From the NCBI GenBank assembly GCA_018971365.1, contig JAGXAZ010000008.1:1-32920 (forward strand): 32,920 nt of DNA, given 5' to 3'. The notes under the pieces were generated by a model. It saw nothing but the letters and a program-made list of their open reading frames with translations. It was not told the origin of the DNA and searched no databases. Source of the DNA: Gammaproteobacteria bacterium. GTDB taxonomy: Bacteria > Pseudomonadota > Gammaproteobacteria > Natronospirales > REEB76. The translations under genes were made by a program, and so were the position numbers. The stretch's first letter is position 1. Every line of letters begins with the position of its first letter. Shown one piece after another: positions 9,052-20,069 of this stretch.

Positions 9052-11177
9052 TTATCGCCGACGAGGTGGAACAGCGCGAGCGCGTGGGCATCGAGCACGA
9101 ACGCCGCGTCGAAAGCATGCAGCGCGACTTTCGCCGCGGCGTCGTTCGCCGTATTGAGCACGCAGGCCCAGCCGTTTCCAAACGCCAATGCCGGGAGTTT
9201 GAACGGCATAGCCACGGCACCGGCGTTCAACAGCAGCAGCAGGATTTCCGCGGGTGAATGCGGTTCTGCCGCCGTCGCCCCGCCCGCGTTGCCGTTTAAC
9301 ATGAGACCCAGCGCGCGTGCTTCGGGATCCTGCCAGCGTTCCGGGGTCATTTCGCTCCCTTCGGGGGCAAACCAGGTCACGTCTTTTACCCCGCGTTCGC
9401 ATTGCGCCTTGCCGTGCATGAAGTGCGAACAGCGCAGCGCCGGATGGCGGCGGCGCAGTTGCAACAGCCGCCGCACGAAAGCGATTTCCCGGCGCTCCGT
9501 CTCGCCTACCCGCTCCCAGTCCAGCCAACTGATTTCATTGTCCTGACAATAGGCGTTGTTGTTGCCCTTCTGGGTACGGCCGAACTCATCGCCCGCAAGC
9601 AGCATCGGCGTACCCTGGGAAAACAGCAGGGTCGCAAGCAGGTTGCGCCGCTGGCGGCGGCGCAGGTCGAGGATCGCCGGATCGTCAGTCTCGCCCTCGA
9701 TGCCGCAGTTGGCGCTCAGATTGTTGTCGCTGCCGTCGCGGTTGTCTTCGCCGTTGGCCTCGTTGTGCTTGGACTCGTAGGACACGAGGTCGGTGAGCGT
9801 AAATCCGTCGTGGCAGGTCACGAAGTTGAGACTTGCACGCGGGCGACGCCCGTCATGATCGAACAGGTCCGCGGAGCCCATGAGACGGGTCGCCAGTTCC
9901 GGCAGCACGCCCGCGTCGCCGCGCCAGAACCGGCGCACGGCGTCGCGATAGCGGTCGTTCCATTCCGACCAGCCGTGACCGTAGTGCCCGAGCTGGTAGC
10001 CCCCGGGGCCGAGATCCCAGGGCTCGGCGATCAGTTTGCGCGTCGCGAGTACCGGATCCTGGCGCAGCGCGTCGAGGAAGCTGCTATGCGGATTGAAACC
10101 TTCGGGCCCGCGCGCAAGCGCGGTCGCCAGATCAAAACGGAACCCGTCCACGTGCATGTGGACGGCCCAGTAACGCAGACTGTCCATGGCCATCTGCAAC
10201 ACACGCGGGTGGCCGAGATTGAAGGTGTTGCCGGTGCCGGTGTCATCGGTGTAATAGCGCGGATTGTCCGCTTGCAGCCGATAGTAACTCGCGTTGTCAA
10301 TGCCGCGGAAACACAGCGTGGGCCCGAGGTGGTTGCCCTCGGCGGTGTGATTGAAGACGACGTCGAGAAGGACCTCGATGCCGGCGTCGTGCAGGCGTGC
10401 AATCATGGTTTTGAAGGCGAACAGTTTCCCGCGCGCGAGATAACGCGGGTCGGGCGCGAAATACGCGATTGTGTTGTAGCCCCAGTAATTGCAGAGTCCT
10501 TTCTCCACCAGATAGCGGTCGTTGAGAAAAGCCTGCACCGGCAACAGTTCGATCGCGGTAATGCCGAGGTTTTTCAAATACGCGATCATCGCGGGAGAAG
10601 CGAGCCCCGCGTCGGTGCCGCGAAAGCGCTCCTCGACCGCCGGATGGCGCAGGGTGAGCCCGCGCAAATGTGCCTCGTAGATCACGGTTTCATCCCAGGG
10701 CCGCGCGCCGACGCAATCACCGCCCCAACTGAACGCCGGGTCCACAACCTCGCATTTCCACATGCCGCGCGCATTGTCGCGCCGGTCAAAGGAAAGATCC
10801 GCGCGCGGTGATCCCACGCGGTAGCCAAAATGGCCATCGGTCCACCTGAGCCGGCCGTGCAGGAGGCAGGCATAGGGGTCGAGGAGCAACTTGTGGTGGT
10901 TGAAGCGATGGCCGCGCTTCGGGTCGTAGGGCCCGTACACCCGGTAACCGTAAAGCGTGCCCGGATGCGCGTCGGGAAGATAACCGTGCCAGACCTGGTC
11001 CGTGCATTCGGGAAGCGCAATGCGTGCACGCTCGCGCGTACCGTTGGGATCGAACAGACACAGCTCGACCTTCTCGGCATGCGCCGAAAACAGCGCGAAG
11101 TTGACCCCGCGGCCGTCCCAGGTCGCGCCGAGCGGGTAGGAATTTCCGGGCAGGACACGCGGTCCGGTTTGAGGCAT
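9048..11177 (-). CDS. glgX: Glycogen debranching enzyme GlgX
   Basis: Start chosen at MPQTGPRVLPGNSYPLGATWDGRGVNFALFSAHAEKVELCLFD (ATG at 11177, upstream GGAG); FRFDLATALARGPEGF, LIAEPWDLGPGGYQLG, SYESKHNEANGEDNRDG; 4-bp overlap with treZ. Confidence 0.93.
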   Translation of the reverse strand: MPQTGPRVLPGNSYPLGATWDGRGVNFALFSAHAEKVELCLFDPNGTRERARIALPECTDQVWHGYLPDAHPGTLYGYRVYGPYDPKRGHRFNHHKLLLDPYACLLHGRLRWTDGHFGYRVGSPRADLSFDRRDNARGMWKCEVVDPAFSWGGDCVGARPWDETVIYEAHLRGLTLRHPAVEERFRGTDAGLASPAMIAYLKNLGITAIELLPVQAFLNDRYLVEKGLCNYWGYNTIAYFAPDPRYLARGKLFAFKTMIARLHDAGIEVLLDVVFNHTAEGNHLGPTLCFRGIDNASYYRLQADNPRYYTDDTGTGNTFNLGHPRVLQMAMDSLRYWAVHMHVDGFRFDLATALARGPEGFNPHSSFLDALRQDPVLATRKLIAEPWDLGPGGYQLGHYGHGWSEWNDRYRDAVRRFWRGDAGVLPELATRLMGSADLFDHDGRRPRASLNFVTCHDGFTLTDLVSYESKHNEANGEDNRDGSDNNLSANCGIEGETDDPAILDLRRRQRRNLLATLLFSQGTPMLLAGDEFGRTQKGNNNAYCQDNEISWLDWERVGETERREIAFVRRLLQLRRRHPALRCSHFMHGKAQCERGVKDVTWFAPEGSEMTPERWQDPEARALGLMLNGNAGGATAAEPHSPAEILLLLLNAGAVAMPFKLPALAFGNGWACVLNTANDAAAKVALHAFDAAFVLDAHALALFHLVGDK

Positions 11178-11256
11178 GGGGCCATTCTCCGTATGCGCTT
11201 CGTTTCGCGGGCCACAGCGATCGCAACCGGCAGATTCCCGTTCATGCAGAACCTGC

Positions 11257-11308
11257 CGCACCCGTGCGACCTTTCGGGTGCGAGCGTTACTTTTACAGAC
11301 TACGCTCG
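11257..11308 (-). other. Two adjacent inverted repeats at the glgB stop / glgX leader
   Basis: CGCACCCG (11257-11264)/CGGGTGCG (11275-11282), and CGAGCG (11281-11286)/CGCTCG (11303-11308) overlapping the glgB TAG; no T-tract, so not called a terminator. Confidence 0.5.
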
Positions 11309-13489
11309 CGCGTGCGTGAGAATCAACGTGGCGAGCGGCGGCAGGACAAGTACCAGCGATTGCCCGTAGCGATGCGCAGCGATCGGTTCGGTCGAAACGC
11401 CGCCGGCGTTGCCTAGATTGTTTCCGCCGTAGACCGCGGCATCGGTATTCAGCGCCTCGCGCCAGTATCCGGCAAGCGGTACGCCCAGACGATATCCGTA
11501 GCGTGGTACCGGCGTGAAGTTCGAGACCACAAGCGCCGGCGGATCGGTCTCCTCACCGTAGCGCAGGAATGCGAACACGCTCTGCCCGGCATCGTCGGCG
11601 ACCACCCAGGCAAAACCAGCGGCGTCGCAATCGCGCCGGTGCAGGGCCGGCAGCTCACGGTAGGCGCGATTGAGGGCGCGCACCAGGTTCTGCATGCCGC
11701 GATGTGGCGCGTGCTCCAGCAGATGCCAGTCGAGGCTCGCGTCGTGGTTCCATTCGCGCCACTGCGCGAACTCGCCGCCCATGAACAGCAGTTTTTTCCC
11801 CGGGTGTCCCCACATGAAACCGTAGTAGGCACGCAAATTTGCGAATTTCTGCCAATTGTCGCCCGGCATTTTCCCGATCAACGAGCCCTTGCCGTGCACC
11901 ACTTCGTCGTGCGAGAGTGGCAGAACGAAATTCTCGCTGAAGGCATAGAGCAGGCCGAAGGTCATCCTGTCATGGTGCCAGCGCCGATACACCGGGTTTT
12001 CACGCATGTAGGCAAGCGTATCGTGCATCCAGCCCATGTTCCATTTGTAGCCAAATCCGAGGCCGCCGGTGTACAGCGGACGCGACACGCCGGGCCAGGC
12101 GGTGGATTCCTCGGCGATCGTGGTCGCGCCGGGAACTTCGGAGAAGACGAGTTCGTTGAGGTGCCTGAGAAACTCTATCGCTTCCAGGTTTTCGCGCCCG
12201 TCATAGCGGTTAGGCAGCCACTCACCCGGTTTGCGGCTGTAGTCGAGATACAGCATCGAGGCAACCGCGTCCACACGCAGGGCATCAAGATGATACTGCT
12301 TGAGCCAGAACAACGCGTTGCCGATCAGGTAGTTCGCGATTTCGCGCCGGCCATAGTTGTAAATTAGGGTGTTCCAGTCGGGATGAAATCCCCGCCGCGG
12401 ATCGGCATGTTCGTAAAGGTGGGTGCCGTCGAACCGGCCGAGTCCGTGCGCGTCGCTCGGAAAATGCGCCGGCACCCAATCGGCGATGACGCCGATGCCG
12501 GCCGCGTGTGCGCGCTCGATGAAACGCGCGAAGGCCGCCGGCGATCCGAAACGGCTCGTGGGCGCATACAGTCCGAGCGGCTGGTAGCCCCAGGAGCCGT
12601 TGAAGGGATGTTCGCTCACCGGCAACATCTCGATATGCGTGAAGCCCAGGTCCTGCGCATAGCCGACAAGCTGATCGGCGAATTCCTCGTAGTTGAGCGG
12701 GCGGTTGCCTGCTTCGGGCACCCGCCGCCAGGAGCCAAGATGCACCTCGTAGATCGAGACCGGCCTGGCGTAGGTCGGGCTTGCGGCACGGCGCGCGATC
12801 CAGTCCGCGTCGCGGAGCTGCAAATGCCCGATATCGAATACCCGCGAGGCGGTGCGCGGCGGATGTTCGGCGGCCAGCGCCAGCGGGTCGGCCTTGAGCG
12901 GCAGCAGCCCGCCCTGCGGGCCACGGATTTCGTATTTGTAGAGCGCGCCCTCGCGCACCTGCGGCACGAATAGCTCCCATACCCCGCAGGCGTGGCGCAG
13001 GCGCATCGGCAGCCGCCGCCCGTCCCAGCCGTTGAAGTCGCCGACCACGGACACGCGCCGCGCATTCGGCGCCCACACGGCGAAGGCCGTGCCGACGACG
13101 CCATCCAGCGTCCGCGGATGCGCGCCGAGTACCCGCCAGGTTTCATGATGAGTGCCTTCGGCAAGTAGGTGCACGTCAAGTTCGCCGAGCACGAATCCGA
13201 AGCGGTAGGCATCGTCAAAGACGGAATCGCCTCCGGGCCACGCGACCCGCAAACGATATTTGTCCTTGCCGTGCGGCAAGCGCGCACAAAACAGGCCCGG
13301 ATAGCGCTCGTCGGCCGCGGCGAGCGCATGCCTATCCCTCTCAATCAGCGTCACCGCACGCGCACCCGGCTGAAACACCCGCACCTCGACACCGTCGCCA
13401 TGCGGGTGCGGACCAAGTATGGAAAAGGGATCGCCACATTCGCCGGTGGCGAGCGCGGCGGCGGCGCTGGCAAGCGGGCTCTCGTTCAC
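11300..13489 (-). CDS. glgB: 1,4-alpha-glucan branching enzyme GlgB
   Basis: 729 aa; [78 protein letters not shown]; 4-bp overlap with the treS fusion gene. Confidence 0.96.
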   Translation of the reverse strand: MNESPLASAAAALATGECGDPFSILGPHPHGDGVEVRVFQPGARAVTLIERDRHALAAADERYPGLFCARLPHGKDKYRLRVAWPGGDSVFDDAYRFGFVLGELDVHLLAEGTHHETWRVLGAHPRTLDGVVGTAFAVWAPNARRVSVVGDFNGWDGRRLPMRLRHACGVWELFVPQVREGALYKYEIRGPQGGLLPLKADPLALAAEHPPRTASRVFDIGHLQLRDADWIARRAASPTYARPVSIYEVHLGSWRRVPEAGNRPLNYEEFADQLVGYAQDLGFTHIEMLPVSEHPFNGSWGYQPLGLYAPTSRFGSPAAFARFIERAHAAGIGVIADWVPAHFPSDAHGLGRFDGTHLYEHADPRRGFHPDWNTLIYNYGRREIANYLIGNALFWLKQYHLDALRVDAVASMLYLDYSRKPGEWLPNRYDGRENLEAIEFLRHLNELVFSEVPGATTIAEESTAWPGVSRPLYTGGLGFGYKWNMGWMHDTLAYMRENPVYRRWHHDRMTFGLLYAFSENFVLPLSHDEVVHGKGSLIGKMPGDNWQKFANLRAYYGFMWGHPGKKLLFMGGEFAQWREWNHDASLDWHLLEHAPHRGMQNLVRALNRAYRELPALHRRDCDAAGFAWVVADDAGQSVFAFLRYGEETDPPALVVSNFTPVPRYGYRLGVPLAGYWREALNTDAAVYGGNNLGNAGGVSTEPIAAHRYGQSLVLVLPPLATLILTHARA

Positions 13490-16400
13490 GCCGCGCCCCC
13501 GGCCTCGAGCAGCGCAAGCGTGCCGGCGAGCGGGATGGCGAGCCAGTCCGGACGGTTCGCCGCTTCGTAATACACTTCATACAGCGCTTTTTCCAGCCGG
13601 AACAGGCCGAGCAGGCGCTCCAACGCCGTGCGCTCGCCGGGCACGCCGGGAATACCCTCGGCCGAGGCGAGATAACCCTCAAGAAAACTCCGGATGCTGG
13701 CTGCCTTCCATTCATTGGCGGCGGCGGCCAGCGCCTCGGGCGCGAGTCCTGCCCGGCTCGCCGCCGCGCGCGCCGCTGCCGCCGAGGCGTAATCGAAGGA
13801 GCGCAGCATCCCTGCGACGTCTTTCAAGGGCGAGCGTTTTGCGCGCCGTGCGGCGAGTGAGCGTTCCGGCTCGCCCTCGAAGTCGAGAATGTACCAGTCG
13901 TTTTCATGCACCAGCACCTGGCCGAGATGCAGATCGCCGTGGACGCGGATCTTTTCGGTGCCCGCGAGCGCCGCCTCCATTCCGCCGAGGCGGGCATGAA
14001 CCTCACGTTCGCGCGCAAGCAGCGCCGCCGCGAGCCCGGCGGCCGGCGGCAACAATCGGCGCCGCATCTTGCGCAGGGTGACGAAGGCGCGCCGCGCAAT
14101 CGCCTGCGCTTCGCGCGTCCAGCCGTGCGCGTCACGCGCGCCGAGCGCCTGCGGCATGAACGCCCGGTCGCGGCGATTGCTCGCGAGCGCCCGGTGCAAC
14201 TCGGCGGTGCGGCGCCCGAGACGCGCAACAAGGTTCAGATAGGCGGCATGCCGGGCGCTGTCCTGTGGTTCCGCGAGCACCGCCTCTTCGAGTACGCGTC
14301 CGAGGTAATCGAGCGTCCAGGTCCAACCGTCGCCCTGGTTGGAAAGGTAACGATAGGCGGCGGCAAGCGCGGTGGGCCGGTCGTCCGCGTCCCGCCATTC
14401 AAGCGTGCCGAGCAGTGCCGCGATATTTTCGTAACCCGTGCGCGCGAGAAAGCGCAGCACTTCAATCTCGGGATTGATACCCGTGCTCAGACGCCGATAA
14501 ATCTTGAGGATCACGCCCTCGCCGTAGCGCACCGAGGTGTTGCTCTGCTCGACTCCGAGCAGACGCACCGGGGCGCGTTCGCAATCGGTCGGCGCAAGCG
14601 CGGGCAAGGCGGTAAAGTGCAGCCGCCCGCCGCCGCCCGGGATGCTGCGTCCCGCGCGCATTGCACCGAGCAGCGTATGTGCAAAGCCGGGCAGCAACGC
14701 CGCTTCGACCAGCGCATGCAGGCTCGCACCGCGGCGCACCAGGGCCAGCGTATAAGGCGCGAGATCGGTGCGCTCACCGCCATCCTCGGCGCTGAGCCCG
14801 AGCGGCAGGAAATAGCGCTGCACTTCTTCGTGCGCGGCAACTTCGGCCACAGCAAGCCAGAAGCAACCGCCGTCGCTGCCGGGGAGCTGCCCGAGCGAGG
14901 CCAGGCGCGGGCTGCTTATATTCTCGCTTTTGCCGGCGAACCAGCGTTGTGCTCCCAGCCAGGGCGGCAGCGCTTCGCGCTCGAGCTGCGTGCGCGCCGC
15001 GCCCTGTTCCAGTTCGGCGAGGCCGCGGCGCGTTACCAAGGTCACAAACTCGGGCGCGAACTCGGTTACCGGTCCATACCAAGCCGGGGCCTCGTCCGGC
15101 GAGGCCAGCACGAACCAGAACCAACCGTAGCCGGGAAGCGTAAGCGGGTAACCGCGCTCACCGATCGGAGGGAACGGCGTGCGGCCAAAGAGTTCGATCG
15201 GGATGCGCCCGCGGAACTCGGCGAGTTCGAGTTCGATCGCCTGCGCCGGACGCCCGAGGTTGAACACGCACAGTATGGTCACGCCCCCGTATTCGCGCAG
15301 GTAGGCCAATACATGGCGATTGCGCGGGAAGAGAAAGCGCTGGGTGCCGCGCCCGAAGGCCGGACGCGAATTGCGCACCGCGATTAGGCGACGCATCCAA
15401 TTGAGCAGGCTCGACGGGCTTTTCTGCTGCGCCTCGACGTTGAGCGCCTCGTAGCCGTACTCGGCGTTCATCACCGGCGGCAGATAGAGTGCAGCGGGAT
15501 CGGCGCGCGAAAAACCGGCGTTGCGGTCCGGCGACCATTGCATCGGCGTACGCACGCCGTCGCGGTCACCGAGAAAAATGTTGTCGCCCATGCCGATTTC
15601 GTCGCCGTAATAAAGCACCGGCGTGCCGGGCATGGAGAAGAGCAGCGCGTTCATCAATTCGACCTTGCTACGGTCTTTTTCCATCAGCGGCGCCAGCCGG
15701 CGGCGGATGCCAAGATTGAGGCGCATACGCCGGTCCGCGGCGTAATGCTGCCAGAGATAGTCGCGCTCGCGATCGGTCACCATCTCCAGGGTCAGTTCAT
15801 CGTGGTTGCGCAGGAAGATCGTCCACTGGCAGTTAGCGGGAATCGCCGGCGTCTGGCGCATGATGTCGGTGATCGGGTGACGGTCTTCCTGGGCAACCGC
15901 CATGTACATGCGCGGCATGAGCGGGAAATGAAAGGCCATGTGGCATTCGTCACCGCTGCCGAAGTACGCGCTCACGTCCTCCGGCCACTGATTGGCTTCA
16001 GCGAGCAGCATGCGTCCCGGATAACACCGGTCCACCTCGGTGCGGATGCGTTTGAGTATCGCGTGCGTTTCGGGAAGATTCTCGTTCGTCGTGCCTTCGC
16101 GCTCTACGAGATAGGGCACGGCATCGAGACGCATGCCGTCCACGCCCATCTCCATCCAGTAATGCAGCACCTTGACGATCTCGTCGAAGACCCGGGGGTT
16201 GTCAAAATTGAGATCGGGCTGATGCGCATAGAAGCGGTGCCAGTAATAGGCCTTAGCGACCGGATCCCAGGTCCAATTGGAACGCTCGGTGTCGAGAAAG
16301 ATGATGCGCGTTCCCGCGTACTTCTGGTCGCTATCGCTCCAGACGTAGAAATCGCGCGCCGCCGACCCGGGCCTGGCGCGCCGGGCACGCTGAAACCACG

Positions 16401-16740
16401 GGTGTTGATCCGAGGTGTGATTCACCACCAATTCGGTGATGACCTTCAAGCCGCGCGCGTGGCAGGCGCGCACGAAGCGGCGAAAATCTCCGAGTGTGCC
16501 GTAATGCGGATGCACCTTGCGGTAATCGCTGATGTCGTAGCCGTCGTCCCGGAGCGGCGACGGGTAGAACGGCAGCAGCCAGATGGCGGTGACGCCGAGT
16601 TGGGCTATGTAGTCAAGTTTTTCCCCGAGACCGCGAAAGTCGCCGATTCCGTCGTCGTTGGCGTCAAAAAACGCCTTGACGTGGGTCTGGTAGATGACCA
16701 CATCTTTGTACCAGTCGGGCGCCGGTGCCGTGTCCGCCAT
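13486..16740 (-). CDS. treS: Trehalose synthase / maltokinase fusion (TreS-Mak)
   Basis: 1084 aa; TreS half: [58 protein letters not shown]-terminal maltokinase half: [71 protein letters not shown]. Confidence 0.95.
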   Translation of the reverse strand: MADTAPAPDWYKDVVIYQTHVKAFFDANDDGIGDFRGLGEKLDYIAQLGVTAIWLLPFYPSPLRDDGYDISDYRKVHPHYGTLGDFRRFVRACHARGLKVITELVVNHTSDQHPWFQRARRARPGSAARDFYVWSDSDQKYAGTRIIFLDTERSNWTWDPVAKAYYWHRFYAHQPDLNFDNPRVFDEIVKVLHYWMEMGVDGMRLDAVPYLVEREGTTNENLPETHAILKRIRTEVDRCYPGRMLLAEANQWPEDVSAYFGSGDECHMAFHFPLMPRMYMAVAQEDRHPITDIMRQTPAIPANCQWTIFLRNHDELTLEMVTDRERDYLWQHYAADRRMRLNLGIRRRLAPLMEKDRSKVELMNALLFSMPGTPVLYYGDEIGMGDNIFLGDRDGVRTPMQWSPDRNAGFSRADPAALYLPPVMNAEYGYEALNVEAQQKSPSSLLNWMRRLIAVRNSRPAFGRGTQRFLFPRNRHVLAYLREYGGVTILCVFNLGRPAQAIELELAEFRGRIPIELFGRTPFPPIGERGYPLTLPGYGWFWFVLASPDEAPAWYGPVTEFAPEFVTLVTRRGLAELEQGAARTQLEREALPPWLGAQRWFAGKSENISSPRLASLGQLPGSDGGCFWLAVAEVAAHEEVQRYFLPLGLSAEDGGERTDLAPYTLALVRRGASLHALVEAALLPGFAHTLLGAMRAGRSIPGGGGRLHFTALPALAPTDCERAPVRLLGVEQSNTSVRYGEGVILKIYRRLSTGINPEIEVLRFLARTGYENIAALLGTLEWRDADDRPTALAAAYRYLSNQGDGWTWTLDYLGRVLEEAVLAEPQDSARHAAYLNLVARLGRRTAELHRALASNRRDRAFMPQALGARDAHGWTREAQAIARRAFVTLRKMRRRLLPPAAGLAAALLAREREVHARLGGMEAALAGTEKIRVHGDLHLGQVLVHENDWYILDFEGEPERSLAARRAKRSPLKDVAGMLRSFDYASAAAARAAASRAGLAPEALAAAANEWKAASIRSFLEGYLASAEGIPGVPGERTALERLLGLFRLEKALYEVYYEAANRPDWLAIPLAGTLALLEAGGAA

Positions 16741-16743
16741 GCA

Positions 16744-19700
16744 TCAGCCCCTGTTCACGCGCAGTATCATCGCCGGGCGCGCAGGTTCGAGGCGCACGCG
16801 CTGGTGCCGCCCCCGCCACCGCCAGCGCTCGCCGCCGAACAGATCTTCGACGGCGATCGGCGTCTCCTCGTCGGCTTCCAGCATTTCCAGCGGCAGTTCC
16901 ACGTCCGCTTCCTGCGCGCTATGGGAATCGAGACTCACAAGTATCCAGAGCACGTTGTCCGGCGCGCGTTTGGCGTAGAAAAGCACGTGCTCGTTCCAGG
17001 CGGGATGAAAACTCAGGTTGGCCAACTCGGCGAGCGCCGGGTTGTCTCGGCGGATGCGGTTGAGCCGCGTGATTTCGGTTCTGATGTTGCCAGGCGCGTC
17101 GAAGTCGCGATGCTTCAACTCGTATTTTTCCGCATCGAGATATTCCTCGCGCTCCGTTCCGTCTGCGTTGCGCAGCGGCTCGGCCTCGCACAGTTCGTAA
17201 CCAGAATACATGCCCCAGGAGGGCGCAAGCGTCGCCGCGAGCACGGCGCGAATCACGAACCCGGCGCGCACGCCGTCATGCAGATAAAACGGATTGATGT
17301 CGGGCGTGTTGACCCAGAAGTTCGGCCGGAAGTATTCGGCTACCGGGTCGTGGACAAGTTCCTGCAGATAGGCCGTGAGTTCGGCCTTGGTCTCGCGCCA
17401 GGTGAAGTAGGTGTAGGACTGCGAAAAACCGAGCTTCGCGAGCCGGTACATGAGCTTGGGCCGCGTGAAGGCCTCGGCGAGAAAGACCGCGTCCGGGTAG
17501 CGCATACGTACCTCGCCGAGCAGCCATTCCCAAAACGGCAGCGGCTTGGTGTGCGGATTATCCACGCGGAAGATGCGTACGCCCGCCTCGCACCAGAAAA
17601 GCACGACTTCGACGAGTGCTTGCCATAAACCATCGCGATCGCGGCTGAAAAAATCCACGTTGACGATGTCTTGGTATTTCTTCGGCGGATTTTCCGCGTA
17701 GCGGAGGCTGCCGTCGGGGCGCCAGCGGAACCACTCCGGGTGCTCTCTGACCCAGGGATGATCAGGTGAGCACTGGACGGCGAAGTCGAGCGCAACTTCG
17801 AGCCCTTCGGATCGCGCGGCGGCGAGCAGACGGCGAAAGTCGGTGAGCGTGCCAAGCACAGGGTGAATAGCCGTGTGCCCGCCTTCCCGCGCACCGATTG
17901 CCCACGGGCTGCCGGGGTCGCCGGGGCCGGCTTCGAGAGCGTTGTTTTTGCCTTTGCGTTGGCTCGTCCCGATGGGGTGAATCGGCGGCAGATACACGAT
18001 ATCGAAGCCGAGCCCGGCGATGTAGGGCAGATGACGGATGAGATCGTCAAAGGTTCCGTGTTGGCCGTTTTCGCCGAGCGAGCGTGGAAAACATTCGTAC
18101 CAGGCGCCGGTGCGCGCGCGTGAGCGTTCCACGAGCAGCGGATACACGGCTGACTCGCTCAACCCGACGCGCGGCAGGCTCCGCTCGATGAGTGCGGCCG
18201 TGGTATCGGCGAGCAGGAGCTCTGCCCGCGCCGCGACCTCTTCCGCATGCGTCTCGAGCAGCGCCGCGATTTCCGCGAGTTGCGCCCGGGTGCGCCCGCC
18301 GGCGGCGGCACGCGCCTCCGCGAGCAGCGCCTCACCCTCGCCGAGCTCCGGCGCAAGCGGCTGAGCCGCGTCGCGTCGCTTGATCGCGTCCTCCCGCCAG
18401 TTGGCATAGCGGTCGCGCCAGGCGAGCACCTGAAACTCCCAGTTCCCGATGCGATCGGGCGCGAAGCGGCCGCGCCAGCAGTCATTGTCGAAAAACCCGA
18501 GCGGAGCCTCGCGCCATTCGCGCGTGCCCTGCAAACGATACCGCAACGCCGCCGCCGGACGGGCGTGTCCTTCGGCAACCAGATCGGAGAACACCTCAAC
18601 CGTCTCACCCAGCACTCGTTTGACCGGCCAACGGCCGGCCGCGATCCGCGGCATTACGTTTTCTATGGCAATCGGTTGGCCGATTTTCGCCGGCACTCGC
18701 AGGGGGCACGCGACCGCTTCCGCGTGCGCGACCGCAAGTTCGAACCAGCGCACGCCCCGGGGTTCGAGCGCCAGCCGGCTTTCGGCCGTGAGCATCTCGG
18801 GACTGCGTCCGGGCGTGAGTTCGCGAGCGAGCGCGGCATGCAGATCGAGGCGTGCAAACAGCGGCCCGACGTCGATTTCGGCCTCGCGAACGGGGTCGGG
18901 ATTGAGCACGATCAGCACGGGCGCCACGGTGTTCCCCGGCACATGCGCCGCGAGAACGACCGCCTGCGTATCGGCCGCGCTCAGCCGCTTTAGCCGGCCC
19001 GGTGCGGCCAGGGCCGGCACGCGGGCGCGCGTCTTGTTGAGCGCAGCGATTTCCGCGCGCAGATCGAAGCGCGCCGGTTCCGCCGCGCCTGCTTTGCCAA
19101 GCGGTTCGCGCCAACCGCGCGCATAGCCCATCGGCAACACCACGCCCCAGGCCACGGCGGCCGCATAACAGTAGCGGAAGCGCGCCTGGGCCTCGGCCTC
19201 CTCGGCATCGGCAAGGCCCGACGCAATACGCGTGCCGCCGGGTTCTTCGGGAAACGCGATGGTCGGCGCCATCCGCCGCAGCCGCGCCTCCTGCTCGAAA
19301 AACCAGTCGGCATGAAAGTCCCACCAGCAGGCGCTGGAGAAAAACGCGTCAAAACCGACCGATGCGAGCGCCTCGCTGGCCTCGATCGGCGCGCCCAGAG
19401 TCTCGGCCCAGAACGCGGTGCCGCCCGCGCGTCCGGCGGCGAGGATCGCGGTCCAAACCGCCGGCGGCAGACGATGCGCCGCGCGACATACGAGCGCATC
19501 GAAGCCGCGTCGCAACATGCGCTCCGTCACCGCGCACCAGAATTCAGCGAGTTCCGTTGCGGCTGCGCCGCCGAAATCGCACTCGACGAGGCTGGCCGCA
19601 AGTTCCGGGGTCCCGACGCCGGATGGAACGGCGGGAGCGCCGTCCGTTCCGGTTACAAACCAGTGCGGATGAGTGCGTACACGAGAGTCGGCGCGTGCCG

Positions 19701-20004
19701 TGAAGGCGGGCGAAAAATCCGCCGCGACCCGGAATCCGGCGGTGTGCGCCGCCGCAATAAAATTCTTCAGCGCCCGCTCGGCGCTGCTGCGTGCCCCCAG
19801 TTCAGAAGCAAGGCCTCCCGGTTCGAGCGCCGCGAACTCGTGCGTGCCCGCGGCGCGCGGCTGAAGACCACCCAGCCACAGCCAGTCGCAACCAAGCTCC
19901 CCGGCGCGTTCCAGCCACTTGCCCCAAGATGAAACCGGGCCGGCGCGGCGCACACACAGATAAAAAATACGCGGCCCCGAGCGGGGTTCTTCGTGTTCAC
20001 TCAC
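16744..20004 (-). CDS. glgE: Alpha-1,4-glucan:maltose-1-phosphate maltosyltransferase GlgE with about 435 aa N-terminal GH13-like extension
   Basis: 1086 aa, GTG start at 20004. Core: AIENVMPRIAAGRWPVKRVLGE, FPRSLGENGQHGTFDDLIRHLPYIAGLGFDIVYLPPIHPIGTSQRKGKNN, FRVDNPHTKPLPFWEWLL, FLAEAFTRPKLMYRLAKLGFSQSYTYFTWR. Confidence 0.95.
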   Translation of the reverse strand: MSEHEEPRSGPRIFYLCVRRAGPVSSWGKWLERAGELGCDWLWLGGLQPRAAGTHEFAALEPGGLASELGARSSAERALKNFIAAAHTAGFRVAADFSPAFTARADSRVRTHPHWFVTGTDGAPAVPSGVGTPELAASLVECDFGGAAATELAEFWCAVTERMLRRGFDALVCRAAHRLPPAVWTAILAAGRAGGTAFWAETLGAPIEASEALASVGFDAFFSSACWWDFHADWFFEQEARLRRMAPTIAFPEEPGGTRIASGLADAEEAEAQARFRYCYAAAVAWGVVLPMGYARGWREPLGKAGAAEPARFDLRAEIAALNKTRARVPALAAPGRLKRLSAADTQAVVLAAHVPGNTVAPVLIVLNPDPVREAEIDVGPLFARLDLHAALARELTPGRSPEMLTAESRLALEPRGVRWFELAVAHAEAVACPLRVPAKIGQPIAIENVMPRIAAGRWPVKRVLGETVEVFSDLVAEGHARPAAALRYRLQGTREWREAPLGFFDNDCWRGRFAPDRIGNWEFQVLAWRDRYANWREDAIKRRDAAQPLAPELGEGEALLAEARAAAGGRTRAQLAEIAALLETHAEEVAARAELLLADTTAALIERSLPRVGLSESAVYPLLVERSRARTGAWYECFPRSLGENGQHGTFDDLIRHLPYIAGLGFDIVYLPPIHPIGTSQRKGKNNALEAGPGDPGSPWAIGAREGGHTAIHPVLGTLTDFRRLLAAARSEGLEVALDFAVQCSPDHPWVREHPEWFRWRPDGSLRYAENPPKKYQDIVNVDFFSRDRDGLWQALVEVVLFWCEAGVRIFRVDNPHTKPLPFWEWLLGEVRMRYPDAVFLAEAFTRPKLMYRLAKLGFSQSYTYFTWRETKAELTAYLQELVHDPVAEYFRPNFWVNTPDINPFYLHDGVRAGFVIRAVLAATLAPSWGMYSGYELCEAEPLRNADGTEREEYLDAEKYELKHRDFDAPGNIRTEITRLNRIRRDNPALAELANLSFHPAWNEHVLFYAKRAPDNVLWILVSLDSHSAQEADVELPLEMLEADEETPIAVEDLFGGERWRWRGRHQRVRLEPARPAMILRVNRG

Positions 20005-20040
20005 GCTGTCACTATATATATTAGGGCGGCTTTTCGGTTA

Positions 20041-20069
20041 GTCGTAAGCTTATTCGGCCATCATGTCAA
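20041..20069 (-). promoter_or_regulatory. Candidate sigma70 promoter upstream of glgE
   Basis: Minus strand: TTGACA (20069-20064), 17-nt spacer, TACGAC (20046-20041), about 37 nt before the glgE GTG; perfect -35 but weak -10. Confidence 0.4.

Noticed and set aside
15538-17628. 696-aa plus-strand ORF opposite treS/glgE
   Set aside because: Antisense shadow ORF of high-GC coding sequence; no recognisable domains, while the minus strand encodes clear TreS and GlgE.
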